From NCBI RefSeq assembly GCF_012328925.1, contig NZ_JAAXLS010000004.1, positions 62,001 to 126,000 of the forward strand: a DNA stretch of 64,000 bases. The letters run 5' to 3'. Shown here in pieces: positions 43,546-52,296 of the stretch. This DNA comes from Amycolatopsis acididurans. GTDB lineage: Bacteria > Actinomycetota > Actinomycetes > Mycobacteriales > Pseudonocardiaceae. A program made the translations under genes and the position numbers. Positions within the stretch are counted from its first letter, which is position 1; the number at the start of each line of letters is the position of its first letter. The notes under the pieces were generated by a model. That model was not told the DNA's origin. It was given only the letters and a program-made list of their open reading frames with translations, and ran no database searches.

Positions 43546-43851
43546 TCAGGCTTGAATGCGGCGCTGGAAGTTGAGCTGACGGTCGTTCTGACCGGAGTAG
43601 CCAGTCCATTGGTAGCCGTCGGCGGTGGCGGCCTCCCGGACCAGGTCGTCCGGCACCCCCGAGCGGTAGCCCGAGAGTATGAACGTCTCTCCCGTGGGCG
43701 TCTCGTTGTCGCGGAGCTTCTTTTTCACCTGTTCGATCCGTTCTGGTAGAGGGGTGCGGCGCTGCTGGACGGTCGAGACCGCGAACACCACCAGCACGGC
43801 GACCGCGAGCAAGCCGAACAAACCCACGAAGACATACAGCGCGATTTCCAT
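43546..43851 (-). CDS. small single-helix membrane protein, T7SS-like cassette gene 4
   Basis: A 101-residue protein with one N-terminal helix (about 5-26, LYVFVGLFGLLAVAVLVVFA) and a cytoplasmic-type tail (TPLPERIEQVKKKLRDNETP, GYQWTGYSGQNDRQ). Its ATG overlaps the upstream stop by 1 bp, so translation is coupled. No family recognised. Confidence 0.75.
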   Translation of the reverse strand: MEIALYVFVGLFGLLAVAVLVVFAVSTVQQRRTPLPERIEQVKKKLRDNETPTGETFILSGYRSGVPDDLVREAATADGYQWTGYSGQNDRQLNFQRRIQA

Positions 43852-44477
43852 CAGCCGTCCAACACCATGCTTATGGCACCCCGTTCACCCGTCTCGGCCC
43901 AGGAGATCGTTTTGCTGATCCCGGCCATCATCTCCACGTAGTCATCCCAGTCCCGCAGGAACTCGGTCGCCAGGCCGAAGAATGCCAGCTGTCCACGATC
44001 GCCCAGCGGATAGATCACCTGGATCTGCCGCACGTGGTGCGGCCTGCTTCCCGGGTTGCCGAGGATATCGACCGGAGTGGCGAACTGGTCGTCCTCGACC
44101 ACGACGAGCGCCCGGCCGACGCTCAAGTCGACCAGCTGCGCCTCGCTGTTCTCCCGTTCCTGGCGTATCGCGTCCAGGATGGTCTCGAGCGGACGGCCGG
44201 TGCGGTCCCCGGCCTGCTTGACCAGCACCGTGAACTGCGCGGTCGTGGCGGCTGCCGGGTCACGCTCCGATCTGCCCACGAAGGTGGCGGCGTAGATGAC
44301 GCCCTGTTCAACCATGCGCTCGACCATGTACTGATTCGCCAGTACCACGTGCAGTCGTTCTTCGGGAGGCAGCGCCGAGAGCCGACCGAGGAGCCGGTCC
44401 GCTCGCCGGTTCGGTGTCTCCGCCAGATCGATGGGTTGAAAGCCTTGTGGCAGCGCGAATTTCAGCGGGAACGTCAT
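43851..44477 (-). CDS. soluble protein of unknown function, T7SS-like cassette gene 3
   Basis: A 208-residue protein without signal or membrane helix. Notable stretches are FALPQGFQPIDLAETPNRRA, VVLANQYMVERMVEQGVIYA, RALVVVEDDQFATPVDILGN and RQIQVIYPLGDRGQLAFFGL. The alpha/beta pattern with late strands (AFFGLATEFLRDWDDYVEMM) recalls small chaperone-like or immunity proteins next to ESX substrates; that is inference from position. ATG overlaps the upstream stop by 4 bp. Confidence 0.75.
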   Translation of the reverse strand: MTFPLKFALPQGFQPIDLAETPNRRADRLLGRLSALPPEERLHVVLANQYMVERMVEQGVIYAATFVGRSERDPAAATTAQFTVLVKQAGDRTGRPLETILDAIRQERENSEAQLVDLSVGRALVVVEDDQFATPVDILGNPGSRPHHVRQIQVIYPLGDRGQLAFFGLATEFLRDWDDYVEMMAGISKTISWAETGERGAISMVLDG

Positions 44478-45766
44478 CTGAGAGCCCTCGCGAAGTTCGA
44501 CAGCGAATTACCCAGGCCCACAATACCCGTGGCCGCCTTGCCCCATTCTCCGACGCTTTGCCCGCTTGCGACCGCACCCGCGGCGTACCCGGTGGCGTCC
44601 TTGGCGGTCTTCGTCGTGTCGTTGCCGACGATGAGATCCGCGGCGACCGGTGCCTGTGCGCCGAGGTTGAGTGTGTTCTGGGTCGCCTTCGCGATGGTGT
44701 CGGGGTTCCCGCCGATTGTGTCTGCGACTTTGTTGCCCAAGGATGTAAACAACTTCGCCGGCTTGGCCACGTCCCCGGCTTCCTGCAGGATCACCCGGCC
44801 CCCTGTCGTCGCTGCGGTGCTGAGGCCGTCCACCATCTGCAGCGAGTCCGTGGCCGCGGACATGCCCTTGCTGACCGCCCCGACACCGGGCAGCACGCCG
44901 AGCATGTCCGTGCCGAGGCCTACCCACGCGGACGGCTCGGTCCACTTTCCTTCCTTGACCATCTCACCGCCGTGTGCGAGCAGTGCCACTCCACCGGCGG
45001 CCAGCGCGATCGGGCCGGTGACCGGTGCGAGGACCGGGATGAAGGAGAGTGCGCCCGCGACCGCCGAGACGATGCCCGCGACATCGCCGATGGCACCCAG
45101 GTTGTTCATCACCCAGTCGCCGGCCGAGCTGAAAGCGTCCCCAATGGACTCGAAAAATCCCTTCTCCGGTGCCCGTTCCGCTGCTCGGTTGAGTGCGTCG
45201 GCGCACACGCCTGCGTCGTCCTCCCAGCGGTCGCGCAAATCCTGGGCCTGACGGCGGATGTCGTCGACCTTCGCCCACGCCGCACCGGCCGCCTGGTTGG
45301 CCTGGTCGACTGCTTCGGCGTTGGCCTGGGCCTGCTGTTGCGCGGACTGCGCCGCGGCCGGATCGTTCGCGTTGTAGGCGATGGGTGTGTCCGCCTTCGC
45401 GCTGGCGGTGCGCGCCGCGGCGTCGGCTTGTTCCGCGGCGGCGATCGCCTGCTTCGCTTGCTGCTCGAGTTCGCGCGCACGACGCTGATGCGCCTCGAGC
45501 CGGTCGCTCCACGACGTCAGTGCCTTGCCCGCGTCCTCAAGCGACACATGTGCGTCGTCCAGGTAGCCCGGGAGGTCGCCAAGCTTGTCCCTGAACGCCT
45601 TCGCCGCGTCGCCGGTCCAGACATCTTTCTTGTCCTGCACCGACTTCAGGACGCGGTGTGCTTCCCGCGCGTAGCCGCCGGTATCGGTCATCTGCTTCGC
45701 GAGCTCTCGCACGGTACCGACGTTGCCGCGTGCGGGATCGAAGCCGAGGGCGGGGTAATCGGCCAT
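44474..45766 (-). CDS. large WXG100-like (putative T7SS substrate) protein, cassette gene 2
   Basis: A 430-residue protein. The N-terminal 110 residues form a helical hairpin with a W-x-G turn (W50-T-G52 in KDVWTGDAAKAFRDKL), the WXG100/ESX fold. An Ala/Gln-rich coiled coil (about 95-190, RRARELEQQAKQAIAAAEQA) follows. The centre is strongly hydrophobic (about 215-275, AIGDVAGIVSAVAGALSFIP then VLAPVTGPIALAAGGVALLA), the rest helical. This is the layout of long actinobacterial ESX-type exported proteins. No nuclease or other toxin motif is visible at the C terminus. Start ATG overlaps the upstream stop by 1 bp. Confidence 0.8.
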   Translation of the reverse strand: MADYPALGFDPARGNVGTVRELAKQMTDTGGYAREAHRVLKSVQDKKDVWTGDAAKAFRDKLGDLPGYLDDAHVSLEDAGKALTSWSDRLEAHQRRARELEQQAKQAIAAAEQADAAARTASAKADTPIAYNANDPAAAQSAQQQAQANAEAVDQANQAAGAAWAKVDDIRRQAQDLRDRWEDDAGVCADALNRAAERAPEKGFFESIGDAFSSAGDWVMNNLGAIGDVAGIVSAVAGALSFIPVLAPVTGPIALAAGGVALLAHGGEMVKEGKWTEPSAWVGLGTDMLGVLPGVGAVSKGMSAATDSLQMVDGLSTAATTGGRVILQEAGDVAKPAKLFTSLGNKVADTIGGNPDTIAKATQNTLNLGAQAPVAADLIVGNDTTKTAKDATGYAAGAVASGQSVGEWGKAATGIVGLGNSLSNFARALR

Positions 45767-46083
45767 TACGAGTTCACCTCGGCCGACCCGATCGCCTGCG
45801 CCATCTTGGCCAGGCTTCCCTGCAGATCGTTCTCGATCTCCGCGTAACCCTGTTTGGCCTTGTCCAGACCGTCGCGGATCTCGCTGACCGCCTCGCGCAG
45901 CTTGTCGAGGCCTTCCTCCCAGTCCGCGCGGAAGTCCTCGCAGGCCTCGTCGAGATCGTCCGGGCCGATCGAATCAGGACCGAGATCGGCGAGGCGTTTC
46001 GTCGCCCCGTCGATGTTCTCGGTTGTGCGGTCGAGATTCTTGCCGAGCGCGTCAAGCCCACCGACATCGACCGTAAAGTCCAT
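45766..46083 (-). CDS. small ESX/WXG100-type protein, cassette gene 1
   Basis: A 105-residue all-helical protein beginning MDFTVDVGGLDALGKNLDRT, with acidic helices and FRADWEEGLDKLREAVSEI at the turn, where W55-E-E-G58 stands in for W-x-G. Near the C terminus the sequence GYAEIENDL gives the Y-x3-(D/E) export motif of type VII secretion (Y80, E84). Length and build are those of ESX partner proteins. First gene of the cassette, with its promoter in the 89-bp gap to fadD15. Likely secreted as a complex with the next product. Confidence 0.78.
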   Translation of the reverse strand: MDFTVDVGGLDALGKNLDRTTENIDGATKRLADLGPDSIGPDDLDEACEDFRADWEEGLDKLREAVSEIRDGLDKAKQGYAEIENDLQGSLAKMAQAIGSAEVNS

Positions 46084-46172
46084 TGCGCGTCCCCCAGTGC
46101 CCGCATCGGATGCCGAGTCGGGTGGAGGCTAGCTGCGCAGGACTAATCGTGCAAATCGGATCTAGGCAACCC

Positions 46173-47975
46173 CTACTTCTGGTACAGCTCCTCGATCGCG
46201 TTCGCGTAGTTCTTGCTCACCACGTTGCGCTTCAGCTTCAGGCTCGGGGTGATCTCGCCCGTCGCTTCGCTGAAGTCCTTCTCCAGGATCACGAACTTCT
46301 TGATCGCCTCGGCGTGGGAGACCTGCTTGTTCGCCTCGTCCACGGCTTCCTGCACGGCCGCGCGCAGGTCCGCGTCATCGGCCAGATCGGACACCGACGC
46401 GCCGGCGGGCTTGCCGTGCTGTGCCTTCCACGACGGGAAGAACTCCTCGTCGATCGTGACCAGCGCGCCGATGAACGGGCGCTTGTCGCCGACCACCATC
46501 GCCTGGCTGATCACCGGGTTCGCGCGCAGCGTGTCCTCGAGGCCGGACGGGGCGACGTTCTTGCCGCCCGCCGTGACGATGATCTCCTTCTTGCGCCCGG
46601 TGATCTTCAGGAACCCGTCGTCGTCGAGCTGACCGAGGTCGCCGGTGTGGAACCAGCCGTCGTCGAGGGAGTCCTTGGTGGCGGTGTCGTTGTTGAAGTA
46701 CGACCGGAACACCACGTCACCCTTGAGCAGCACCTCGCCGTCGTCGGCGATGCGCACCGACGTACCGGCCACCGGCCGCCCCACGGTGCCGACCCGGAAG
46801 GCCGACTCGGTATTGACGTTGGCCGCCGCCGACGTCTCGGTCAGGCCGTAGCCCTCGAACACCGGAACCCCGATGCCGCGGAAGAAGTGCGCCAGCCGGC
46901 CGCCCAGCGGCGCACCACCGGACACGGCCGCGACGCACCGGCCGCCGAGCGCGGCCCGCAGCTTGCCGTAGACGAGCTTGTCGAACAGGAAGTGCTGCGC
47001 CTTGAGCGCGAGCCCGGCACCGCCGGCGTCCTGCGCCTCGCTGTAGGCGACCGCGACCGCCTCGGCCTTGTCGAAGATCGCGCCCTTGCCGTCGCCGTGC
47101 GCCTTCTGTTTCGCGGTGTTGTAGACCTTCTCGAACACGCGCGGCACGGCCACCACGAACGTCGGGCGGAACGTGCCGAGGTCGGCGACCAGGTTCTTCA
47201 CGTCCGGCGTGTGGCCCAGCGTGACGCGCGCGGCGATGCCGGTCAGCGCGATCGCACGGGCCAGCACGTGCGCCAGCGGCAGGAACAGCAGCAGCGAGTT
47301 GCCCTGCTCCATCAACTGCGGGAACGCGTTGATGTCGGCGCGGATCTCCGAGAGCAGGTTGAAGTGGCTCAGCTCGACGCCCTTGGGCCTGCCCGTGGTG
47401 CCCGAGGTGTAGATGATCGACGCCAGGTCGGCTGCCTTGAGCGAACGGCTGCGCTCGTACACCGTGTCGTCGGCGACCTTGACCCCGAGCGCGGTCAGCT
47501 CCTCGACGGCGTCCGCGGTGTGCGTGCCCTCGATCTGCCACACGTACTTCAGCTCGCCCAGCCGGTCACGCACCGAGTCGACCTCACCGCGGTGCTGGTC
47601 GGTCTCGACGAACACGCCCTTGGCGCCCGAGTCGGACAGGATCCAGTGCACCTGCTCGGCGGAGGAGGTGTCGTAGATGGGGACGGTCACGCCGCCGGCG
47701 GCCCAGATCGCGAAGTCGATCAGGGTCCACTCGTAGCGGGTCTTGGACATCAGGCCGACGCGATCCCCGCGCTCGATACCGGCCTCGATGAGGCCCTTGG
47801 CCACGGCGATCACCTGCGTCGCGAACTCGCGAGCGGTCACATCCAGCCAGGACCCGTCCACCTGGCGCCGGAAACTGATGGCATCCGGGAACCGTTCGGC
47901 GTTCGCCCACAGAATGTCGCCGAGGTTCTCGTCGTCGGCAACCGGCTGCGCCGCCGGGGCGCTGTACTCGCGCAC
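46173..47975 (-). CDS. fadD15: long-chain fatty-acid--CoA ligase, FadD15-like
   Basis: A 600-residue AMP-forming acyl-CoA synthetase. The P-loop ASIIYTSGTTGRPKGVEL, the A5-type motif FEGYGLTETSAAANV, the hinge WFHTGDLGQLDDDGFLKITG and the A10 lysine region (ITPSLKLKRNVV) are intact. The protein matches the mycobacterial FadD15 (Rv2187) type, as does the order: next to it, divergent, come Rv2186c-, Rv2185c-, Rv2184c- and Rv2183c-like genes. It activates long fatty acids in the cytoplasm. A palindrome AGTTAACT lies 32 bp upstream. Confidence 0.93.
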   Translation of the reverse strand: MREYSAPAAQPVADDENLGDILWANAERFPDAISFRRQVDGSWLDVTAREFATQVIAVAKGLIEAGIERGDRVGLMSKTRYEWTLIDFAIWAAGGVTVPIYDTSSAEQVHWILSDSGAKGVFVETDQHRGEVDSVRDRLGELKYVWQIEGTHTADAVEELTALGVKVADDTVYERSRSLKAADLASIIYTSGTTGRPKGVELSHFNLLSEIRADINAFPQLMEQGNSLLLFLPLAHVLARAIALTGIAARVTLGHTPDVKNLVADLGTFRPTFVVAVPRVFEKVYNTAKQKAHGDGKGAIFDKAEAVAVAYSEAQDAGGAGLALKAQHFLFDKLVYGKLRAALGGRCVAAVSGGAPLGGRLAHFFRGIGVPVFEGYGLTETSAAANVNTESAFRVGTVGRPVAGTSVRIADDGEVLLKGDVVFRSYFNNDTATKDSLDDGWFHTGDLGQLDDDGFLKITGRKKEIIVTAGGKNVAPSGLEDTLRANPVISQAMVVGDKRPFIGALVTIDEEFFPSWKAQHGKPAGASVSDLADDADLRAAVQEAVDEANKQVSHAEAIKKFVILEKDFSEATGEITPSLKLKRNVVSKNYANAIEELYQK

Positions 47976-48001
47976 TGGAACCTCCGCGTCCTAGGTTACT
48001 C

Positions 48002-48016
48002 GCTAGTTAACTTAGC
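48002..48016. promoter_or_regulatory. GTTAAC-centred palindrome upstream of fadD15
   Basis: GCTAGTTAACTTAGC has an 8-bp perfect core, AGTTAACT, and imperfectly symmetric flanks. It is AT-rich in a very G/C-rich area and sits between fadD15 and the divergent START-like gene, so it could be a promoter element or operator. Confidence 0.35.
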
Positions 48017-48066
48017 GTCGGTACCAGCTTAGGGCCAAGCCGTGTACCTCATGTCATTCTGGCACC

Positions 48067-48465
48067 GTGAGCACGGTTAACGGGGCTGCACCCGCGATCG
48101 ACCTGGTAGATGAGACCTTCCTGGCGGTGCCGCCCAGCACGATCGCGGCGGCCTTCGCCGACCCCGCCGCCTGGCGCCGGTACTGGCCCGACCTGACCCT
48201 GGAGGTCTACACCGACCGCGGCGACGCGGGCCTGCGCTGGACGGTCAAGGGAGCACTGGTCGGGACGATGGAGGTGTGGCTGGAACCCGTGCTCGACGGG
48301 ACCCTGCTGCACTACTTCCTCCGGGCGACCCCGGTGCCCACGCCGGCCCGCCCGCGCGACCTGATGCGCGAGCGCGACCGCCGGGCGCGCGCGGCCAAGG
48401 CCATCGCGCTGGGCCTGAAGGAGGTACTGGAGGACGGCCGGGAGCCAGGAGTGCCGCCCCGATAA
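48067..48465 (+). CDS. SRPBCC/START-like protein, Rv2186c-like
   Basis: A 132-residue protein with GTG start and the helix-grip (SRPBCC) pattern: FLAVPPSTIAAAFADPAAWR, LTLEVYTDRGDAGLRWTVKG, a central EVWLEPVLDGTLLHYFLRA strand pair and a final long helix. These proteins bind hydrophobic ligands. Position beside fadD15 suggests lipid handling. First of a tight co-directional series. Confidence 0.85.
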   Translation: MSTVNGAAPAIDLVDETFLAVPPSTIAAAFADPAAWRRYWPDLTLEVYTDRGDAGLRWTVKGALVGTMEVWLEPVLDGTLLHYFLRATPVPTPARPRDLMRERDRRARAAKAIALGLKEVLEDGREPGVPPR

Positions 48466-48475
48466 AGTCGAGATC

Positions 48476-49267
48476 ATGCGAGTACACGTCGTCTCGGATG
48501 TGCACGGCAACGCCGAGGCGCTCGCCAGGGCGGGCGACGGTGCGGACGCGCTGGTCGTGCTCGGCGACCTCCTCGACTTCGTGGACTACCACGAGCACGA
48601 CAAGGGCATCCTCGGCACGCTGTTCGGCCCCGAGAAGGTCTCGACGTTCGCCAGGCTGCGGCGGGAGGGCACCCGGGAGGAGACCGTCGCCTTCTCGCGC
48701 ACGTTGTGGGCCAGCCTCGACGACCCCGGCGCGGCCGTCGAGGAGGCGATCCGCGAGCAGTACGCGGAACTGTTCGCCGCGATGACCGCCCCCACCTACG
48801 CCACACCGGGCAACGTCGACTCGCCACACCTGTGGTCGGAGTTCGCCGGAGACGGGGTCACGATCCTGGACGGCGAGGTCGTCGACATCGGGGGCCTGCG
48901 GTTCGGCTTCGTCGGCGGCGTGGTGCTGCCCGAGGGCGTGACGCCGCGCCGCACGAACCCGGTGTGGCGGCCCTACCTGCGCACCCGCGAGGAGTTCGAC
49001 GCGGCCGTCGGCAAGCTCTCCGGCGTCCAGGTGCTGTGCACGCACGCGCCGCCCGCGTACCCGGAGCTGACCTACGACGTCGTCGCCCGCCGCCACGAGC
49101 TGGGTTCTCTCGCGCTGACCGGGCTCATCGAGGAACAGCAGCCGCGGTGGGCGCTGTTCGGGCACGTCCATCAGCCGCTCTCGCCGCGGCTGCGGGTCGG
49201 GCGCACCGAATGCCGCAACGCCGGCCACTTCAAGGTCACCGAACGGCCGTACGTGCTGCGCTGGTGA
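48476..49267 (+). CDS. metallophosphoesterase
   Basis: A 263-residue calcineurin-type phosphoesterase. The di-metal motifs are DVHGN (residues 8-12), GDLLDFVDYH, GNVDSPHLW, and LCTHAPPAY, with the closing FGHVHQP. It could act on nucleotides, phospholipids or phosphoproteins; no further clue in sequence. It begins 10 bp after the START-like gene. Confidence 0.92.
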   Translation: MRVHVVSDVHGNAEALARAGDGADALVVLGDLLDFVDYHEHDKGILGTLFGPEKVSTFARLRREGTREETVAFSRTLWASLDDPGAAVEEAIREQYAELFAAMTAPTYATPGNVDSPHLWSEFAGDGVTILDGEVVDIGGLRFGFVGGVVLPEGVTPRRTNPVWRPYLRTREEFDAAVGKLSGVQVLCTHAPPAYPELTYDVVARRHELGSLALTGLIEEQQPRWALFGHVHQPLSPRLRVGRTECRNAGHFKVTERPYVLRW

Positions 49268-49295
49268 GGTGGCCGGGACCTGTAACCTCTCCGGC

Positions 49296-49739
49296 ATGGC
49301 CGACCAGTCCACGCAGTCCATCGAGGTCGACGCGCCACCCGAGCGGGTCATGGCCGTGATCGCGGACTTCGCCTCCTATCCCGAATGGGCCAAGCAGGTC
49401 CGGGAGACCGAGGTGCTCGCGACCGACGACGACGGCAACCCCAAGCAGGTCAAGCTGACCCTGGACGCCGGGCCGATCAAGGACGTCTACACGCTCGAGT
49501 ACGACTGGGCCGCCGACGGCCGCTCGGTGTCCTGGCACCTGGTCAGGGGCCAGATGCAGAAGGCGCAGGACGGCCGCTACGAGCTGGAGCCCACCGGATC
49601 CGGGGGCACGCGGGTCACCTACACGCTGTCGGTGGAGCTGGTGCTGCCGATGATCGGGCTGCTGCGGCGCAAGGCGGAGAAGATGGTCATGGACACCGCG
49701 CTCAAGGAGCTCAAGCGCAGGGTCGAGGGTACGGCCTGA
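49296..49739 (+). CDS. SRPBCC/polyketide cyclase-like protein, Rv2185c-like
   Basis: A 147-residue helix-grip protein: IEVDAPPERVMAVIADFASY, PEWAKQVRETEVL, and a C-terminal helix LRRKAEKMVMDTALKELKRR. Orthologous in place to Rv2185c. Likely binds a lipid or other hydrophobic ligand. Its TGA overlaps the ATG of the ArsA-like gene by 1 bp. Confidence 0.9.
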   Translation: MADQSTQSIEVDAPPERVMAVIADFASYPEWAKQVRETEVLATDDDGNPKQVKLTLDAGPIKDVYTLEYDWAADGRSVSWHLVRGQMQKAQDGRYELEPTGSGGTRVTYTLSVELVLPMIGLLRRKAEKMVMDTALKELKRRVEGTA

Positions 49740-50884
49740 TGCAGCGGCTGCTGCTGTTCACCGGCAAGGGGGGCGTCGGCAAGACGACCCTCGCGGCGGC
49801 GACGGCAGCCGCACTGGCCCGGCGCGGCCGCAAGACGCTCGTGGTCTCCACCGACCCCGCGCATTCGCTCGGCGACGCGTTCGCGCAGCGGCTGGGCGCC
49901 GAGCCCGCCGAGGTCGAGCACTGCCTGCACGGCGCGCAGGTCGATTCGCGCGGGCTCGTCGACGGGATGTGGCAGGACCTGCGCGGCAAGCTGAAGTCCG
50001 CGCTGGCCGGTTCCGGTATCGACGCGCTCGACGCCGAGGAACTGACCGTGCTGCCCGGCGTGGACGAACTGCTCGCGCTCACCGAGGTGCAGCGGCTCGC
50101 GGAGTCGGGCCGCTGGCACACCGTGGTCGTCGACTGCGGCCCGACCGCGGAGACGTTGCGGCTGCTCGCGCTTCCCGAGGCCGTGTCGGGGTATCTCGAC
50201 CGCATGTGGCAGCTGAAGTTCACCGGCGCGCGCGGCACCGTCGAATCGGTGCGGCGACTGGCGGCGCATCTGGACGCGTTGCGTGCCCTGCTCACCGATC
50301 CGGAGATCACCGGGGTGCGGCTGGTGCTGACGCCGGAGCGGATGGTCGTCGCGGAGGCCCGCCGCACGCTGAGTTCGCTCGCGCTGCGCGGAATCCGGGT
50401 CGACGGCGTGATCGTGAACCGGCTGATGCCCGCGCCCGGGGTGTGGCGTGGCGCGGCCGCGTCGTGGCTGCGGACGCGGCGCCGCGAGCAGGACGTGGTG
50501 CTCGGCGAGCTGGCGGGCTCGGGGCTGGCGGATTTCACCAAGGTCGAGCACCGGGCCAGCGAGCCGGTCGGGCTGCCCGCGTTGCTGGAGATCGCGCACG
50601 AGTTGTATGGGGAGTCCGATCCCTTGTCCGGCAATGGGAAAGAGCTGGCCCCGTTGCTCGAAGTGTCCGAAGTGGACGATGGCTACCAGCTGCGTGTGGC
50701 GATGCCGCTCACCGGTACCGCCGAGGTGGAACTGGCCAGGGTCGACGACGATCTGGCGATCACGGTGGACGGGTTCCGCAGGCTCGTCTCACTGCCGGAA
50801 GTGCTGCGACCCTGCCGCGTCGTCGGCGCCGAATCGGACGCGCGGGGGCTCGTGGTGTCGCTGACCCACGCCGGGAGGCAGTAA
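49739..50884 (+). CDS. ArsA/GET3-like ATPase, Rv2184c-like
   Basis: A 381-residue P-loop ATPase of the ArsA family. The deviant Walker A FTGKGGVGKTT (residues 7-17) with its signature lysine, switch I VSTDPAHSLGDAF, and switch II VVDCGPTAETLRLL are clear. The C-terminal part (about 290-375) is an ArsA-HSP20-like beta domain (DDGYQLRVAMPLTG, ARVDDDLAITVDGFRR). Function is not arsenic transport, since no pump is present; a targeting role like GET3 is plausible. Co-translated with its neighbours (1-bp overlaps). Confidence 0.9.
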   Translation: MQRLLLFTGKGGVGKTTLAAATAAALARRGRKTLVVSTDPAHSLGDAFAQRLGAEPAEVEHCLHGAQVDSRGLVDGMWQDLRGKLKSALAGSGIDALDAEELTVLPGVDELLALTEVQRLAESGRWHTVVVDCGPTAETLRLLALPEAVSGYLDRMWQLKFTGARGTVESVRRLAAHLDALRALLTDPEITGVRLVLTPERMVVAEARRTLSSLALRGIRVDGVIVNRLMPAPGVWRGAAASWLRTRRREQDVVLGELAGSGLADFTKVEHRASEPVGLPALLEIAHELYGESDPLSGNGKELAPLLEVSEVDDGYQLRVAMPLTGTAEVELARVDDDLAITVDGFRRLVSLPEVLRPCRVVGAESDARGLVVSLTHAGRQ

Positions 50885-51258
50885 TGACCGAGGCCGACGG
50901 GGCGCGGCTGGCCGAAGAGATCCGGTTGCTCGTGGACATGGTCGTGGAGCGCGCGGCGCCCTGGCTGGAGGGCGTCGTCACCGCGGGGCACGGCCAGGCC
51001 GAGCGCGAGGCGCCGAACTGCGGCTGGTGCCCGTTATGCGCGATCGTCGCCGTGGTGCGTGGCGAACGGCCCGAGCTGGTGGCACGGGTCGCCGAGCAGC
51101 TCGCGCAGCTCATCGCGTTGTTGCGGGCCGTGCTCGCCGACCGGTGGGAGCCCGAGGCGGGGTTCCACATGCCCGGTTTCCAGCCGAACCCCAAACCCGA
51201 ACCCCCGTCCGGCCGGGTGCAGCGCATCCCGGTGCAGTGGCGGGGCGAGGAGTCCTGA
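50884..51258 (+). CDS. small Cys-containing protein, Rv2183c-like
   Basis: A 124-residue protein, helical, with a C-x2-C-x2-C cluster in APNCGWCPLCAIVAVVRGE (about residues 46-52) and a Pro-rich C terminus ending VQRIPVQWRGEES. Position matches Rv2183c, directly after the ArsA-like gene with a 1-bp overlap, so the two products may work together. The cysteines could bind zinc or a cluster. Function unknown. Confidence 0.85.
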   Translation: MTEADGARLAEEIRLLVDMVVERAAPWLEGVVTAGHGQAEREAPNCGWCPLCAIVAVVRGERPELVARVAEQLAQLIALLRAVLADRWEPEAGFHMPGFQPNPKPEPPSGRVQRIPVQWRGEES

Positions 51259-52212
51259 GTGCACGCGATCGGCCTTGACGTCGGCGGTACCAGCGTGCGC
51301 GCTGCCGTCGTCGACCCCCACGGGTCTATTTTGGACACCGCGAGGGTCGGTACCCCGAGCGACGAGAACGCTTTGGAGGACGCCATTTCCGGCGTCATCG
51401 ACGAGCTGCGCAACCGGCACGACGACGTCGGCGCGGTCGGGCTCGCGGTGGCCGGGTTCGTGGCGAACGACCGCAACACGGTGATGTTCGCGCCGCATCT
51501 GGCATGGCGCAACGCACCCGTCGCCGATCGGATCACCAAACGCGTCGGACTGCCGGTGACGCTCGAACACGACGCGAACGCGGCCGCGCTCGGCGAGCAC
51601 CGGTTCGGCGCGGCGCGCGGCGCGAAGGTCGCGGCGCTGGTCGCGATCGGCACCGGGATCGGCGCCGGGCTGCTGCTCGACGGCGAGATCTACCGCGGCG
51701 CGCACGGCGTCGCGCCGGAACTCGGGCACCTGACGGTGGTGCCGGGCGGGCGGGCCTGCCCGTGCGGCAAGTACGGCTGCTGGGAGCGCTACTGCAGCGG
51801 CACCGCGCTCGCGGCCACGGCGGTCGAGCTGATGGCGCGGTATCCCGGCGGGTCGACCGTGCTGGCGCGCGAGATGTCGGAGGATCCCGGTTCGGTCACC
51901 GGCCGCAGGGTCGCGGGCGCGGCGCGGGACGGCGACCCGCTCGCGCAGCGCGCGGTCGCCGAGCTGGCGAAGTGGCTCGGCGAGGGATTGGCGCTGGTCG
52001 CGGACGTGTTCGACCCGGAGATCGTGGTGATCGCGGGTGGGGTCTCCGGCTCGGCGCCACTGTTTCTGGACGAGGCGCGCGAGCACTACGCGGCGGCCGT
52101 CACCGGGGCCCGGCACCGTCCGCTGGCCCGCATCCGCACCGCACACCTCGGCGACGACGCCGCGATGGTGGGCGCGGCCGCGCTGGCGGTCGAGGCGTCG
52201 AAGAGGCGTTGA
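51259..52212 (+). CDS. ROK-family sugar kinase
   Basis: A 317-residue ROK kinase with GTG start directly after the previous stop. The ATP phosphate site LDVGGTSVRAAVV, the catalytic Asp region LEHDANAAALGEHRFG, the ROK zinc motif CPCGKYGCWERYCSG and IAGGVSGSAPLF are all intact. Glucokinase is the usual role for actinobacterial members of this length; N-acetylhexosamine kinase cannot be excluded. Confidence 0.92.
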   Translation: MHAIGLDVGGTSVRAAVVDPHGSILDTARVGTPSDENALEDAISGVIDELRNRHDDVGAVGLAVAGFVANDRNTVMFAPHLAWRNAPVADRITKRVGLPVTLEHDANAAALGEHRFGAARGAKVAALVAIGTGIGAGLLLDGEIYRGAHGVAPELGHLTVVPGGRACPCGKYGCWERYCSGTALAATAVELMARYPGGSTVLAREMSEDPGSVTGRRVAGAARDGDPLAQRAVAELAKWLGEGLALVADVFDPEIVVIAGGVSGSAPLFLDEAREHYAAAVTGARHRPLARIRTAHLGDDAAMVGAAALAVEASKRR

Positions 52213-52296
52213 ACACTCAAGTTCCCGCTGTTTCTGTGCGAAGCTGGACACCGTGGCCAGCCCCTCTCCCACCGCCGCCCTCAACGGAGGCACGTC

